DNA of 64,000 bases from an uncultured Bacteroidales bacterium (GCA_944322575.1 CALUPK010000001.1:1-64000); one strand, 5' to 3'. Positions 30,369 to 39,598 are shown, numbered from the stretch's first letter. Numbers and translations are program-made. The notes: a model not told the origin generated them from the sequence alone.

Positions 30369-31543
30369 AACAGGAATTGTTTGACAGCAAGATTAAGGAA
30401 TTGGCCGAGTCCTATACCGAGGCTCCGTCACCGGAGGTCTGGGACAGGATAGAGGCCGGTATGGACCGCAGACGGAGGCACATAGTTCTCTGGAGGCGGG
30501 TGGCCGGCTGGTCATCCGCGGCTGCCGTGGCTGCAGGTCTGTTCTCTCTTGCACTTCTGCGTCAGCCTGCGCAGACTGAGTCTGTTATGACGGCGGACGC
30601 GGTCATTGTCCCGTCCGGGGAGCAGGAGCCGGCGGTAAAGATCAGCAGGACGGAAGTTCCGGATCTGAGGCCTATACCGCGCATGCTTGCAGAAGTACAC
30701 AGTACTGCTCCGGCTGAACTTCCGGAGATTGACAGGACTACAGACAGAAAAAGCCGGAGCCGGCACGAGGACATAGAGGAGACCTCAGGGACAGTGCCTG
30801 CACTCCGGACCGGACAGCCGTCCATCTATGACAGGACGCGCGATATGGATTACGTGGCGATGGCAGAGGCCCAGGAGGTGTCAGGAACGGCGAAGAACAG
30901 ACCGTCCTTCTCAGTATCTGCCGGAGGAAATCTTTCTCCCACAAATGCTACTGGCAATGTGGATTTCACCGGTCCGTCATATTCTTCAGGAGTGTCCGGT
31001 GGAGGGTCTTCTTCGAGCGGTATTGTACCCGTGTCGTCTCCAAAGCATTATTTTCCGGTCTCAGTGGGAGCGGAACTCAAATATTCTTTCCTCAATGACC
31101 GGCTCGGCATCGGACTCGGGGTCAATTATACTTTCCTGAACAGCCGTTACGAGGCTTTGGTAGACAGGAGATACCAGGCGTCAGTCGACCAGTCCGTACA
31201 CTATATCGGAGTGCCGCTGAATCTATATGTCACCATACTCTCCTCAGACCGTCTCTCATTCTATGCCAATGCAGGAGCGATGATGGAGAAAGCTGTCCGC
31301 GTATCATACGAGATGACGGACCTGTATGCAGTCAAGTACCAGCATGACAGCAAGGCGGAAGGAGTGCAGTGGTCCGCCAATATAGGTCTCGGCGTGGAGT
31401 ACCGTTTCTTGGATTTTATGGGCATATACGTGGATCCCCGGCTGACTTACTTCTTCGACTGCGGCCAGCCTTATTCCGTCCGTACCGAGCAGCCTCTGCA
31501 GTTCAATCTCGAGATGGGTTTCCGTTTCCATATCGGAGCTTGA
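30365..31543 (+). CDS. Anti-sigma-like N-terminus fused to outer-membrane beta-barrel
   Basis: 392 residues. Residues 1-42 are hydrophilic and resemble anti-sigma cytoplasmic tails (ELAESYTEAPSPEVWDRIEAGM), followed by one membrane helix (about 47-66), a long low-complexity periplasmic linker (about 67-175, Pro/Ser/Arg-rich) and a C-terminal domain of amphipathic strands ending in LQFNLEMGFRFHIGA, typical of a porin-like barrel. If both ends insert as predicted, one chain spans the inner membrane and reaches the outer membrane. It is coupled to the sigma factor by ATGA overlap; its 3' end overlaps mlaF by 41 bases, convergent. Confidence 0.75.
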   Translation: MKQELFDSKIKELAESYTEAPSPEVWDRIEAGMDRRRRHIVLWRRVAGWSSAAAVAAGLFSLALLRQPAQTESVMTADAVIVPSGEQEPAVKISRTEVPDLRPIPRMLAEVHSTAPAELPEIDRTTDRKSRSRHEDIEETSGTVPALRTGQPSIYDRTRDMDYVAMAEAQEVSGTAKNRPSFSVSAGGNLSPTNATGNVDFTGPSYSSGVSGGGSSSSGIVPVSSPKHYFPVSVGAELKYSFLNDRLGIGLGVNYTFLNSRYEALVDRRYQASVDQSVHYIGVPLNLYVTILSSDRLSFYANAGAMMEKAVRVSYEMTDLYAVKYQHDSKAEGVQWSANIGLGVEYRFLDFMGIYVDPRLTYFFDCGQPYSVRTEQPLQFNLEMGFRFHIGA

Positions 31544-32279
31544 GTTCCCTGGCCATGCGCGAGGCAAAGATGAATTCCTCCAATTCTCTGTTGTCGGCCG
31601 TCAGAATTTCGTCCTTGGAACCTTCCCATCTTTTTTCCCCCTGATAGATAAACATTACTTTGTCGCCTATCTCCATTACAGAGTTCATGTCATGGGTGTT
31701 GATTACGGTGGTGATGTTGTATTCGCGTGTAATCTCCTGTATCAGTCTGTCTATCATTACGGATGTCTGCGGGTCAAGACCTGAGTTCGGCTCGTCGCAG
31801 AACAGATACTGCGGGTTGAGGGCTATGGCCCTGGCTATCCCGACCCTTTTCTGCATTCCCCCCGAGAGTTCGGAGGGGTACTTGCCTTCTACATTCTCCA
31901 GTCCTACCCTCCGGAGACAGAAGGCGGCTCTTTCTATTTTCTCCGCCCTGCTCATCTGTGAGAAGAAATCCAATGGAAACATTACATTTTCCATAGCAGT
32001 GGCAAAATCGAAAAGAGCGCTTCCCTGAAAGAGCATGCCTATGCGGCTGCGGGTTTTCTTTTTTTCTTCGAAAGGCAGCTTGTTGAACACTGTGCCGTCG
32101 AATACCACTTCTCCTTCATCGGGCTCGAGAAGTCCGACTATCGATTTCAGCAGTACTGTCTTGCCGGAACCGCTTGCACCGATGATCAGGGAGCATTCTC
32201 CGGGGCTGTATTCTACCGAGATGTCCTTTACAGCGGGTTTGCCGTCGAAGTATTTGGACAGATGACTTACGGAGATCAT
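31503..32279 (-). CDS. mlaF: ABC transporter ATPase, MlaF type
   Basis: 258 residues. Walker A GASGSGKTV (about 34-42), signature LSGGMQKRVGIARAIA, Walker B YLFCDEPNSGLDP, H-loop NTHDM. The SGGMQKR form and the MlaE-like permease encoded upstream identify the phospholipid (Mla/Tgd) importer class. It energises lipid trafficking between the outer and inner membranes. No MlaD/MCE gene is present here. The start overlaps the mlaE stop by four bases (ATGA). Confidence 0.88.
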   Translation of the reverse strand: MISVSHLSKYFDGKPAVKDISVEYSPGECSLIIGASGSGKTVLLKSIVGLLEPDEGEVVFDGTVFNKLPFEEKKKTRSRIGMLFQGSALFDFATAMENVMFPLDFFSQMSRAEKIERAAFCLRRVGLENVEGKYPSELSGGMQKRVGIARAIALNPQYLFCDEPNSGLDPQTSVMIDRLIQEITREYNITTVINTHDMNSVMEIGDKVMFIYQGEKRWEGSKDEILTADNRELEEFIFASRMARELKLRYGNGNPSRD

Positions 32280-33019
32280 AGCATTATCCTTGTGAGAATG
32301 AGGTTGAATATCAGAATTGCGGCGCTTGCGGCTACTATCGCTTTGGTTGCCGAGCGTCCTACTCCGAGGGAACCGCCTGCAGCATAGTAGCCGTAATAGG
32401 ATGATATGGAACTGATGATGAAACTGAACACGGCTGTCTTTACGATGCTGTATGTGATGTAGTAGCCGTTGAACGCAAACCTGAGGCCTTCTATATAGTC
32501 GGCGACTTTGATCATGCCGGTGAGAGAGATGATGAGGTAGCCTCCTATCAGTCCCATAATGAAGCTCATCAGGGTCAGCAGCGGGTTGAGGAGGGTCGTT
32601 GCGAGAATTTTGGGCAGGACTAAGAAGTTGGCGGAGTTGATGCCCATCATCTCCATCGCGTCTATCTGCTCAGTGATGCGCATGGTGCCTATTTCGGAGG
32701 AGATGTTGGAACCTATCTTGCCGGCAAGGATGAGGCATACCATCGTGGAGCAGAATTCGAGAATGAGAGACTCTCTCGCCATGTATCCGATGTACATCTT
32801 GGGCAGGAACGGAGAGGTCATGTTGTTGGAAGTCTGTATTACGAGCACTGCTCCGATAAACACGGAAATCAGGGCAATCAGCGGGATGGAGTTGATTACC
32901 AATTTCCCGGCTTCGATGAAAAATTGCCTTGCGGACAGTCTCCATTTCTCCGGTTTCCTGAATACGAGCTTCAGGAACAGCAGGTAACGTCCGGTCTCAT
33001 ATAGAAAGTCTCTTATCAA
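32276..33019 (-). CDS. mlaE: MlaE-family ABC permease
   Basis: The conserved core (LVINSIPLIALISVFIGAVLVIQT...SSEIGTMRITEQIDAMEMMGIN) is the MlaE signature, with about five membrane helices. The start is uncertain: no ATG exists before residue ~75. I choose TTG 33019 (giving MIRDFLYETGRYLLFLK, 247 residues), because this is where homologues begin, and because a longer TTG start at 33049 lies inside the -7 box at 33047-33054. Partner of MlaF; the MCE subunit must be encoded elsewhere. Confidence 0.85.
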   Translation of the reverse strand: MIRDFLYETGRYLLFLKLVFRKPEKWRLSARQFFIEAGKLVINSIPLIALISVFIGAVLVIQTSNNMTSPFLPKMYIGYMARESLILEFCSTMVCLILAGKIGSNISSEIGTMRITEQIDAMEMMGINSANFLVLPKILATTLLNPLLTLMSFIMGLIGGYLIISLTGMIKVADYIEGLRFAFNGYYITYSIVKTAVFSFIISSISSYYGYYAAGGSLGVGRSATKAIVAASAAILIFNLILTRIML

Positions 33020-33046
33020 TGCGGCTGAGTTGACTGAAAGTGACCC

Positions 33047-33054
33047 CAAAGATA
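33047..33054 (-). promoter_or_regulatory. -7 box of mlaEF operon
   Basis: Minus-strand TATCTTTG, 27 bases upstream of the chosen TTG start; its presence argues against the longer open frame. Confidence 0.45.
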
Positions 33055-33182
33055 GTCATTTTAGATTTTTAAAAACATATAATCTTTTTTTAAAACAACC
33101 GTCTCTGTAAAATATCTGATAGTGCCCGCTTGCAACTCTTGTGAGGAGGGCATAATTTAGAGCTCTGAAAAATACTGTTGAG

Positions 33183-34718
33183 ATGAGTAATGAGGGAACT
33201 TTGTTCAGGACCTGCAGCGCCACGTGTGTGGGAATAGAAGTGGTCAGGATTACCGTGGAGGTATCTATAACTCCCGGTGTGGGTATTTTTATTGTCGGTC
33301 TGCCTGACAGTGCGGTAAGGGAATCGCTGCTGAGGGTTACTACGGCCATGCAGCGTAATGGGTATGTTATACCCGGCAGGAAGACTGTGGTAAATATGGC
33401 GCCCGCCGATATCAGAAAAGAGGGATCCGGATATGACGCCGCTATAGCCGTGGCCATGCTTGCGGCTTCCGGTCAGATGTATTTTCCACATCCGGAGAGA
33501 TTCCTGATTTTAGGGGAGCTGTCATTGGACGGAACGCTCAGGAGAGTGAAGGGCGCTCTGCCTATCGCGGTAAGGGCGGCGGAGATGGGGTATGACAGTG
33601 TGGTGTTTCCGCGGGAGTCTGTCAATGAGGCGTCGTGGGCTACGGGAGTGAGGCTTTACGGAGTGTCGGACCTGCATGAGATGGCTGAAGTTCTCAGTGG
33701 GGGACCGGAAGCTTCGGAATACGAGGTGAAAGGGAAGCGCTATGTTCCTTCTGCGGGCAGTGCGGTATATGACTTTGCGGATGTCGCCGGGCAGCCGTTT
33801 GCGAAGAGGGGACTGGAGATTGCCGCCAGCGGAGGACACAATGTGCTGCTGTCCGGTCCTCCGGGATCGGGAAAGAGCATGATGTCCAAGTGCGTGGCCT
33901 CTATTCTCCCGCCGATGACACGTGCAGAGGCTATAGAGACGAGTATGGTGTATTCGGTCGCCGGCCTGCTTGACGGGGATGCCGGCCTGCTTGCGTCCAG
34001 GCCTTACCGTTCGCCGCATCATACGGCAAGTACGGTGGCTGTCGTGGGGGGAGGCGCTAAGGCTATGCCCGGGGAGATATCGTTGGCGCATAACGGAGTA
34101 CTGTGTCTCGACGAGCTTGCACAGTTCTCCCCCGCGACCTTGGATGTGCTCAGACAGCCTTTGGAAGACAGGCAGATAGTCATATCAAGAGCCCGGTACA
34201 AAGTCTCATATCCGGCGTCTTTCATGTTGGTGGCGTCTATGAATCCGTGTCCGTGCGGGTATGCTGGGGATGATGACGGCAGGTGCAGCTGTACTCCCGG
34301 GATGATACACCGTTATAGGGCGCGGGTCTCAGGACCTCTGTTGGACAGGATAGATCTGAATATCAGGGTTAGGGCAGTGGAAAGCGCATCGATGTCGGCA
34401 TTTCCGCGTCAGGAGACGAGCCGGGAGATAGCACTCAGGGTTGCCGCCGCGCGCGAAATCCAGAACCGGAGATTCCTCCGGGACGGAATTCATACCAATG
34501 CGCAGATGCAGCCCCGCCATATTCAGCGCTACTGTCGTCTTGACGGTGATGCGGAACATCTGCTGCAGAGGATGATGGAAGGATTCAGACTGTCTGCCAG
34601 GGGATATGTCCGGGTGTTGAAAGTGGCCAGGACGATAGCGGATATGTGCGGGGAGGACGGTATACGTCAGGAGCATATTTCGGAGGCAGTTCAGTACAGA
34701 TTTCAGGAAAATGTGTAA
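33183..34718 (+). CDS. YifB/ComM-family Mg-chelatase-like AAA ATPase
   Basis: 511 residues. The N-terminal ChlI-type domain (VRITVEVSITPGVGIFIVGLPDSAVRESLLR), the AAA core with GPPGSGKSMM at about residue 224 and the Walker B region GVLCLDELAQFSP, MNPCPCGY, and the C-terminal Mg_chelatase_C domain (ARGYVRVLKVARTIAD) are all present. ComM homologues are hexameric helicases that aid branch migration during uptake of homologous DNA; whether this host is competent is unknown. The next gene, tsaE, starts 26 bases later. Confidence 0.92.
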   Translation: MSNEGTLFRTCSATCVGIEVVRITVEVSITPGVGIFIVGLPDSAVRESLLRVTTAMQRNGYVIPGRKTVVNMAPADIRKEGSGYDAAIAVAMLAASGQMYFPHPERFLILGELSLDGTLRRVKGALPIAVRAAEMGYDSVVFPRESVNEASWATGVRLYGVSDLHEMAEVLSGGPEASEYEVKGKRYVPSAGSAVYDFADVAGQPFAKRGLEIAASGGHNVLLSGPPGSGKSMMSKCVASILPPMTRAEAIETSMVYSVAGLLDGDAGLLASRPYRSPHHTASTVAVVGGGAKAMPGEISLAHNGVLCLDELAQFSPATLDVLRQPLEDRQIVISRARYKVSYPASFMLVASMNPCPCGYAGDDDGRCSCTPGMIHRYRARVSGPLLDRIDLNIRVRAVESASMSAFPRQETSREIALRVAAAREIQNRRFLRDGIHTNAQMQPRHIQRYCRLDGDAEHLLQRMMEGFRLSARGYVRVLKVARTIADMCGEDGIRQEHISEAVQYRFQENV

Positions 34719-34744
34719 TTTTATGCTTTCTTAATTTTTTGCAG

Positions 34745-35158
34745 ATGGGAACAATCAGAATCACCGGACTCTCCTCAATCCGGCAGGCCGCAGAGGAGTT
34801 TCTCCGTCAGACCGACGGCGTGTCTGTTTATGCATTCTACGGTTCTATGGGAGCCGGAAAGACCACTTTTATCTCCGCACTGTGCGATGTTCTTGGGGTT
34901 GCCGATGAGGTGGCCAGTCCTACATTCACCATTGTCAACGAGTATCGCGCCGCTGACGGAAGACCGGTGTATCATTTTGATTTCTACAGGATAGAAAAGC
35001 TCTCTGAAGTTATGGATATCGGCTATGAAGAGTATGTCGACGGTGACGGTATCTGTTTCATGGAGTGGCCTGAGAATATAGAGGGACTTCTTCCGGAAGA
35101 TGCCTTGCGCGTACGTATCGCGGAGGAAGATGACGGCTCGAGGGTTATCAGCTTCTGA
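34745..35158 (+). CDS. tsaE: tRNA threonylcarbamoyladenosine biosynthesis ATPase TsaE
   Basis: 137 residues from ATG 34745; an upstream in-frame extension overlapping yifB is rejected because the family starts just before the P-loop. Visible: GSMGAGKTT (about residues 35-43), SPTFTIVNEY, HFDFYRIE and FMEWPENIEGLLP, all TsaE motifs. It supports the TsaB-TsaD complex in making t6A37 on ANN-decoding tRNAs. The Sua5/YrdC-like partner of the same pathway is at 50603. Confidence 0.93.
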   Translation: MGTIRITGLSSIRQAAEEFLRQTDGVSVYAFYGSMGAGKTTFISALCDVLGVADEVASPTFTIVNEYRAADGRPVYHFDFYRIEKLSEVMDIGYEEYVDGDGICFMEWPENIEGLLPEDALRVRIAEEDDGSRVISF

Positions 35159-35183
35159 TTTCGTAAGGACGGGTTTAGATATT

Positions 35184-35215
35184 TTTGGGTTTTTGCAGTC
35201 GGTTGTGTAGTTTTG
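35184..35215 (+). promoter_or_regulatory. Promoter of nadB-nadCA
   Basis: TTTG 35184-35187, 20-base spacer, TAGTTTTG 35208-35215; the nadB start follows 19 bases later. Confidence 0.6.
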
Positions 35216-35234
35216 TATAACGGAAAAATAGGAT

Positions 35235-36797
35235 ATGCTGAAGTATTTAGTAATAGGAAGCGGTTTGGCCGGATTGTACACGGCCCACAGGGCATCTGCC
35301 TTAGGCTCAGTCTTAGTGGTTACAAAGAGGGCTTTGCGGGACAGTAACTCTTTCAATGCCCAGGGAGGCATAGCCGCAGTTACGGATATAGAGGACAATC
35401 CGGACATCCACTTTACAGACACTGTGATAGCGGGCCGTGGGCTTTGTGAGGACAAGGCTGTGAGGGTGCTGGTTCAGGAGGGTCCTCAGCGTATCAAGGA
35501 GATTATCGGCGAGGGCATGAAGTTCGACACCGAGAACGGAAAGCTGTCCTTAGGATTGGAGGGAGGACATCACCGCAAGCGTATCCTGCATGCGGGCGGG
35601 GACTCTACCGGACGCTATATCACGGAGTTCCTTATATCAAAGGTGCAGAATGACCCGAACATCACCATCCGTGAGAATGTCTCCGTGATAGATTTTCTGG
35701 TCCGGGACGGAGTGTGCTACGGCGCCCGCTGCTGGGATGAGGAGAGAAACTGCGAGGAACTGATCTATGCGGAGCATACCTTCCTGACCACCGGAGGCAC
35801 GTCCGCGATATATACCCGCACGACTAATCCGGAGACCACGATAGGGGACGGTATAGCCATGGCTTACAAGGCCGGCTGCCGGATTATTGACATGGAGTTC
35901 ATACAGTTTCATCCTACCTCCCTGTTCCTGGAGGATTCGCCCAAGGCTTTCCTTATCAGTGAGGCCGTCAGAGGCGAGGGAGCCTGGCTCATAGACAAGG
36001 CAGGCAAGCGCTTCATGCTGCCGGTCCATGAACTGGCGGAGCTCGCTCCGAGGGATATCGTGGCCCGTTCGATTTTCAAGCAGATGGCCTTAGACGACAG
36101 GCCTTATGTGGTATTGTCCCTGAAGCATCTGGATCCTGAGAAGATACGAAGCCGCTTCCCCAATATTCTGGCCAAATGTGCCGAGTACGGGTATGACCTC
36201 ACTGACTGGATACCGGTAGCTCCGGCGGCGCATTATACCGTGGGTGGGGTGGCCTCGGATCTTTACGGCCGTACCGACATCCGCCGCCTGTATGTCTGCG
36301 GGGAGATAGCCTCCACCGGCATTATGGGTGCCAACAGGCTTGCATCCAATTCCCTGATTGAGTGCCTTGTATTTGCCCACAGGGCCATCGGGGTAGCGGA
36401 GGAGTGCGGTCCTGTAGGTGATCATCCGCATTTTGACCTGCTGTACCGGAAGGATGAGTCGGCGGCTGAGCGTTACTACGCACTGAAGCGGCAGATAGCC
36501 CATACGATGAACAACTGTTCCGGCATCATACGCTCCGAGCTGCTGCTCTCGACCGGGCTGAATCTGGTTAAGAAAGAACTTCGGGAACTCGGAGATGTCA
36601 AGTATGAGTATTACGACGAGGCTTCACGCAAGCTGCTGACGGTGGCGTACCTTATCATGACCGGGGCCAGATTCCGCAGGGAGAGCCGCGGCGGACATTA
36701 CCGCGAGGACTATCCCATGCTCAGTGAGGAGTATGCCCTGCATACCGTCCAGAAGGCAGGGGAGAAGCTCACGACCAAGAAAGTAAATCAAGAATAA
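35235..36797 (+). CDS. nadB: L-aspartate oxidase
   Basis: 520 residues. It oxidises L-aspartate to iminoaspartate, the first step of de novo NAD synthesis. The FAD-binding start is VIGSGLAGLYTAHRA; NAQGGIAA, EFIQFHPTSL, HYTVGGV and the C-terminal ASTGIMGANRLASNSLIE confirm the family. In anaerobes fumarate serves as electron acceptor. The nadC-nadA fusion follows after 16 bases, so the whole route from aspartate to NaMN is one operon. Confidence 0.95.
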   Translation: MLKYLVIGSGLAGLYTAHRASALGSVLVVTKRALRDSNSFNAQGGIAAVTDIEDNPDIHFTDTVIAGRGLCEDKAVRVLVQEGPQRIKEIIGEGMKFDTENGKLSLGLEGGHHRKRILHAGGDSTGRYITEFLISKVQNDPNITIRENVSVIDFLVRDGVCYGARCWDEERNCEELIYAEHTFLTTGGTSAIYTRTTNPETTIGDGIAMAYKAGCRIIDMEFIQFHPTSLFLEDSPKAFLISEAVRGEGAWLIDKAGKRFMLPVHELAELAPRDIVARSIFKQMALDDRPYVVLSLKHLDPEKIRSRFPNILAKCAEYGYDLTDWIPVAPAAHYTVGGVASDLYGRTDIRRLYVCGEIASTGIMGANRLASNSLIECLVFAHRAIGVAEECGPVGDHPHFDLLYRKDESAAERYYALKRQIAHTMNNCSGIIRSELLLSTGLNLVKKELRELGDVKYEYYDEASRKLLTVAYLIMTGARFRRESRGGHYREDYPMLSEEYALHTVQKAGEKLTTKKVNQE

Positions 36798-36813
36798 CAA
36801 TAGAATAATACTT

Positions 36814-38598
36814 ATGACAACACTGCAGAGCCACCGTGATAATCTGGTGGAAAGATTGATTGACCTTGCCATAGAAGAGGATGTTTACACAGGGGATGTG
36901 ACCACAGACTCGATTGTCCCGGAGTCTACTTCGGCCGTAGCCACCATGACGGCCAAGGCGGACGGCGTGATTTCCGGACTGCCGGTAGTGGAGAAGGTCT
37001 TCCGCAGGTTCCAGAAGGACATCGTGTTCAAGCCTGTGGTGCGTGACGGCGATACTGTCCGCAAGGGTGACGTGATACTCAGGATAGAGGGCAGCTATCC
37101 CGCTCTCCTGAAGGCCGAGAGAACTGCGCTTAATTTTTTCCAGAGAATGTCCGGAATAGCTACCGAGACCGCTAAATATGTCGCAGAGCTCCGCGGTACG
37201 CATACCCGTCTGCTGGATACCCGCAAGACCGCTCCCGGCATGAGGGTAACCGACAAGATGGCCGTGCACGACGGAGGTGCCGTGAACCACCGCATGGGCC
37301 TGTACGACATGGCCATGATAAAGGACAACCATATCAAGATGGCCGGCTCGATAGCCAAGGCGGTGGAGCAGGTGCGCTCCAAGGTGGCTCCCGGCATACA
37401 AATCGAGGTGGAGGCTACGAACTTAGATGAGGTCAAGGAGGCTCTTGAGGCCAGGGCCGACATCATCATGCTGGACAATATGTCTACGGAGATGATGCGC
37501 GATGCCGTCAACATTATCGGCGGCCGTGCCAAGACTGAGGCATCCGGCAACATGACCCTCCCGAGGATTGCCGAGGTGGCGGCCACAGGGGTGGACTTCA
37601 TCAGCGTGGGCGCTCTGACCCATTCCGTCAAGGCCCTGGACATCAGCATGAACATACAGCTTACTCCGGAGTATCTGACCAAGGCCATAAAAGAACTGAA
37701 ACAGAAGCACAATGCCGTGATTCTCGCGCATTATTATGTTCCGGCCCAGGTGCAGGATGCGGCTGATTTCGTGGGGGACTCTCTCGAACTCTCCCGCAAG
37801 GCGGCTCAGACAGACGCGGATATGATCGTGTTCTGCGGTGTGAGGTTCATGGCCGAGACAGCCGTCGTACTTTCCCCCGGAAAGACGGTCCTTCTTCCGG
37901 TGCCTGACGCCGGATGCTCGTTAGCGGACAGCATAGAGGGGGAGGACCTGCAGGCCTGGAAGAAACGTCATCCGGACGGTGCGGTCATCTCCTATGTCAA
38001 TACCGACGCCCGGACCAAGGCTGCGGCGGACATCTGCTGTACATCGGCCAATGCCGTGAAAGTGGCTGAGGCAGTGGCGGCTGGGGCTCAGGGCAGAAGT
38101 ATCCTCTTCGTCCCCGACCGCAATCTGGGCGCATACGTCAATTCCGTCGCCGGGCTCAGAATGGAGCTTTGGAAAGGCTGCTGCCACGTGCATGAGCGCA
38201 TCACCTCCAAATTAGTGGAGGAGGCCCTGGCCAAGTATCCCGAGGCCGAGATCCTGATCCATCCTGAGGCAGCCTGCTCCGCAGATCCTAAGATTACGGG
38301 CAATCCCCGCTGCTTCTTCTATTCCACCTCCGGCATCATCCGCCACGTCCGGGAGTCGGAGCGCAGTCAGTTCGTCATAGCTACGGAACTCGGAGTGATG
38401 CACCGCCTCAGTCAGGAAGCACCCGGAAAGGAACTTATCCCTCTGTCGGAGACTCTCGTCTGCGAGGACATGAAGAAAGTGACCCTGCTCTCTCTCTTCG
38501 AGACTCTGCTGCATCAGAACCCCCGCAAAACAGTAACGCTGCCCTCCGAGACAGCTCAGAAGGCAGCGTCGCCTGTGCAGAAAATGCTGGAATTATAG
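36814..38598 (+). CDS. nadC-nadA: Fused nicotinate-nucleotide diphosphorylase / quinolinate synthase (NadC-NadA)
   Basis: 594 residues in one uninterrupted frame. Residues 1 to about 280 are NadC (TGDVTTDS, ERTALNFFQRMSGIAT, LDTRKTAPGMR, HRMGLYDMAMIKDNHI). Within a few residues the quinolinate synthase starts (KAIKELKQKHNAVILAHYYVPAQVQD) and runs to the end. The three NadA 4Fe-4S ligands are in place: Cys341 (VFCGVRF), Cys457 (GCCHVHE) and Cys550 (VCEDMKK). NadA makes quinolinate from iminoaspartate and DHAP; NadC turns it into nicotinate mononucleotide. They are usually separate genes. The 3' end overlaps the convergent adenosine-kinase-like gene by six bases. Confidence 0.92.
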   Translation: MTTLQSHRDNLVERLIDLAIEEDVYTGDVTTDSIVPESTSAVATMTAKADGVISGLPVVEKVFRRFQKDIVFKPVVRDGDTVRKGDVILRIEGSYPALLKAERTALNFFQRMSGIATETAKYVAELRGTHTRLLDTRKTAPGMRVTDKMAVHDGGAVNHRMGLYDMAMIKDNHIKMAGSIAKAVEQVRSKVAPGIQIEVEATNLDEVKEALEARADIIMLDNMSTEMMRDAVNIIGGRAKTEASGNMTLPRIAEVAATGVDFISVGALTHSVKALDISMNIQLTPEYLTKAIKELKQKHNAVILAHYYVPAQVQDAADFVGDSLELSRKAAQTDADMIVFCGVRFMAETAVVLSPGKTVLLPVPDAGCSLADSIEGEDLQAWKKRHPDGAVISYVNTDARTKAAADICCTSANAVKVAEAVAAGAQGRSILFVPDRNLGAYVNSVAGLRMELWKGCCHVHERITSKLVEEALAKYPEAEILIHPEAACSADPKITGNPRCFFYSTSGIIRHVRESERSQFVIATELGVMHRLSQEAPGKELIPLSETLVCEDMKKVTLLSLFETLLHQNPRKTVTLPSETAQKAASPVQKMLEL

Positions 38599-39585
38599 AT
38601 TCTCGGCGATCAGGGCGCGGATTTCCCGTTTCGCGGCCTTCCATCGCGGAATGTCAATTTTAGGTCCCACCACCTCCACTACTTTGGAGGCGGTGATGGA
38701 TCCTACCCGTCCGCATATATCTAACGGCATGCCTAAGGCATGGGCGTAGAGGAAACCGGCGGCATAGAGGTCTCCGGCCCCGGTGGCGTCCTTGACCTCG
38801 GCAGGGCAGGCCTCGATGTGGTGGAACTCGTCCCCGCTCTTGATGTATGAGCCTCTGGCGCCTATCTTTACGACAGCGATGTCGCACATTCCGGCGATGA
38901 TGTCCACTGCCTCGCGGGGGGCATGCCGGGTGAAGCTTTCTGCCTCTGTCTCATTGGCAAATACGATGTCGACGTACTGCTCCACGATGTCGTGGAGGAA
39001 GGTGTCGTTGGACTCCACCACGTTGTAGGAGGCCATGTCTATGGCGATATAGCAGCCGGCCTCCCGGGCAAGCCTTACGGCCTGCCTCAGGAGCTGCTGG
39101 TTCTGCACTAAATATCCTTCTATGAAGAAGTAGTCGTAGCCGGAGAAGTATTCCGGTCTAAGGTCCTCGGGACAGAGTTCAAGGGCTGCGCCGAGATATG
39201 TGGCGAAGGTCCTTTCGGCATTCGGCGGAGTGATGAAGACTGAGGCTCTTCCGGAGTCCTCCTTTCCGGTCAGGAGTATCGACTTGATGCCGTTGCGCTC
39301 CTGGTCCGAGCGGTAGAGGGCGCCGACCTCGTCGTCTCCCACCTTGCCGATGAAACCGGAGGGCATGCCGAAGACGGCTGTGCCGGTGATGGTGTTGCCG
39401 GCAGCGCCTCCAGCGACGTACTGCGCTCCCATTTTCTTGAGCACCTGCCAGATTTTGTTGCCGGTTTCCCGGTCGACATGCTGCATGCTCCCCACCGGCA
39501 GGTGGAACTGCCGCAGCAGGCTGTCGTCGGGGAGCACTGCGAGTATGTCGGTCAGGGCGTTGCCTATTCCGAGGATTGATTTCAT
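38593..39585 (-). CDS. PfkB-family carbohydrate/adenosine kinase
   Basis: 330 residues. The N-terminal GIGNALTDILA and GGAAGNTITGTAVFG match the adenosine-kinase-like branch; the second PfkB signature reads DATGAGDLYAAGFLY, with the catalytic Asp in GAGD. It probably phosphorylates adenosine or a related nucleoside or sugar; substrate not certain. It is encoded 13 bases downstream of the S9 peptidase and probably cotranscribed, without an obvious metabolic link. Confidence 0.85.
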   Translation of the reverse strand: MKSILGIGNALTDILAVLPDDSLLRQFHLPVGSMQHVDRETGNKIWQVLKKMGAQYVAGGAAGNTITGTAVFGMPSGFIGKVGDDEVGALYRSDQERNGIKSILLTGKEDSGRASVFITPPNAERTFATYLGAALELCPEDLRPEYFSGYDYFFIEGYLVQNQQLLRQAVRLAREAGCYIAIDMASYNVVESNDTFLHDIVEQYVDIVFANETEAESFTRHAPREAVDIIAGMCDIAVVKIGARGSYIKSGDEFHHIEACPAEVKDATGAGDLYAAGFLYAHALGMPLDICGRVGSITASKVVEVVGPKIDIPRWKAAKREIRALIAENL

Positions 39586-39598
39586 CCCTTGAGTGAGT

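Noticed and set aside
36814-38598. NadC-NadA fusion as a frameshift or missed-stop artefact
   Set aside because: The frame runs cleanly through the junction with plausible residues on both sides and no stop in the frame; the fusion is kept as real pending reads.
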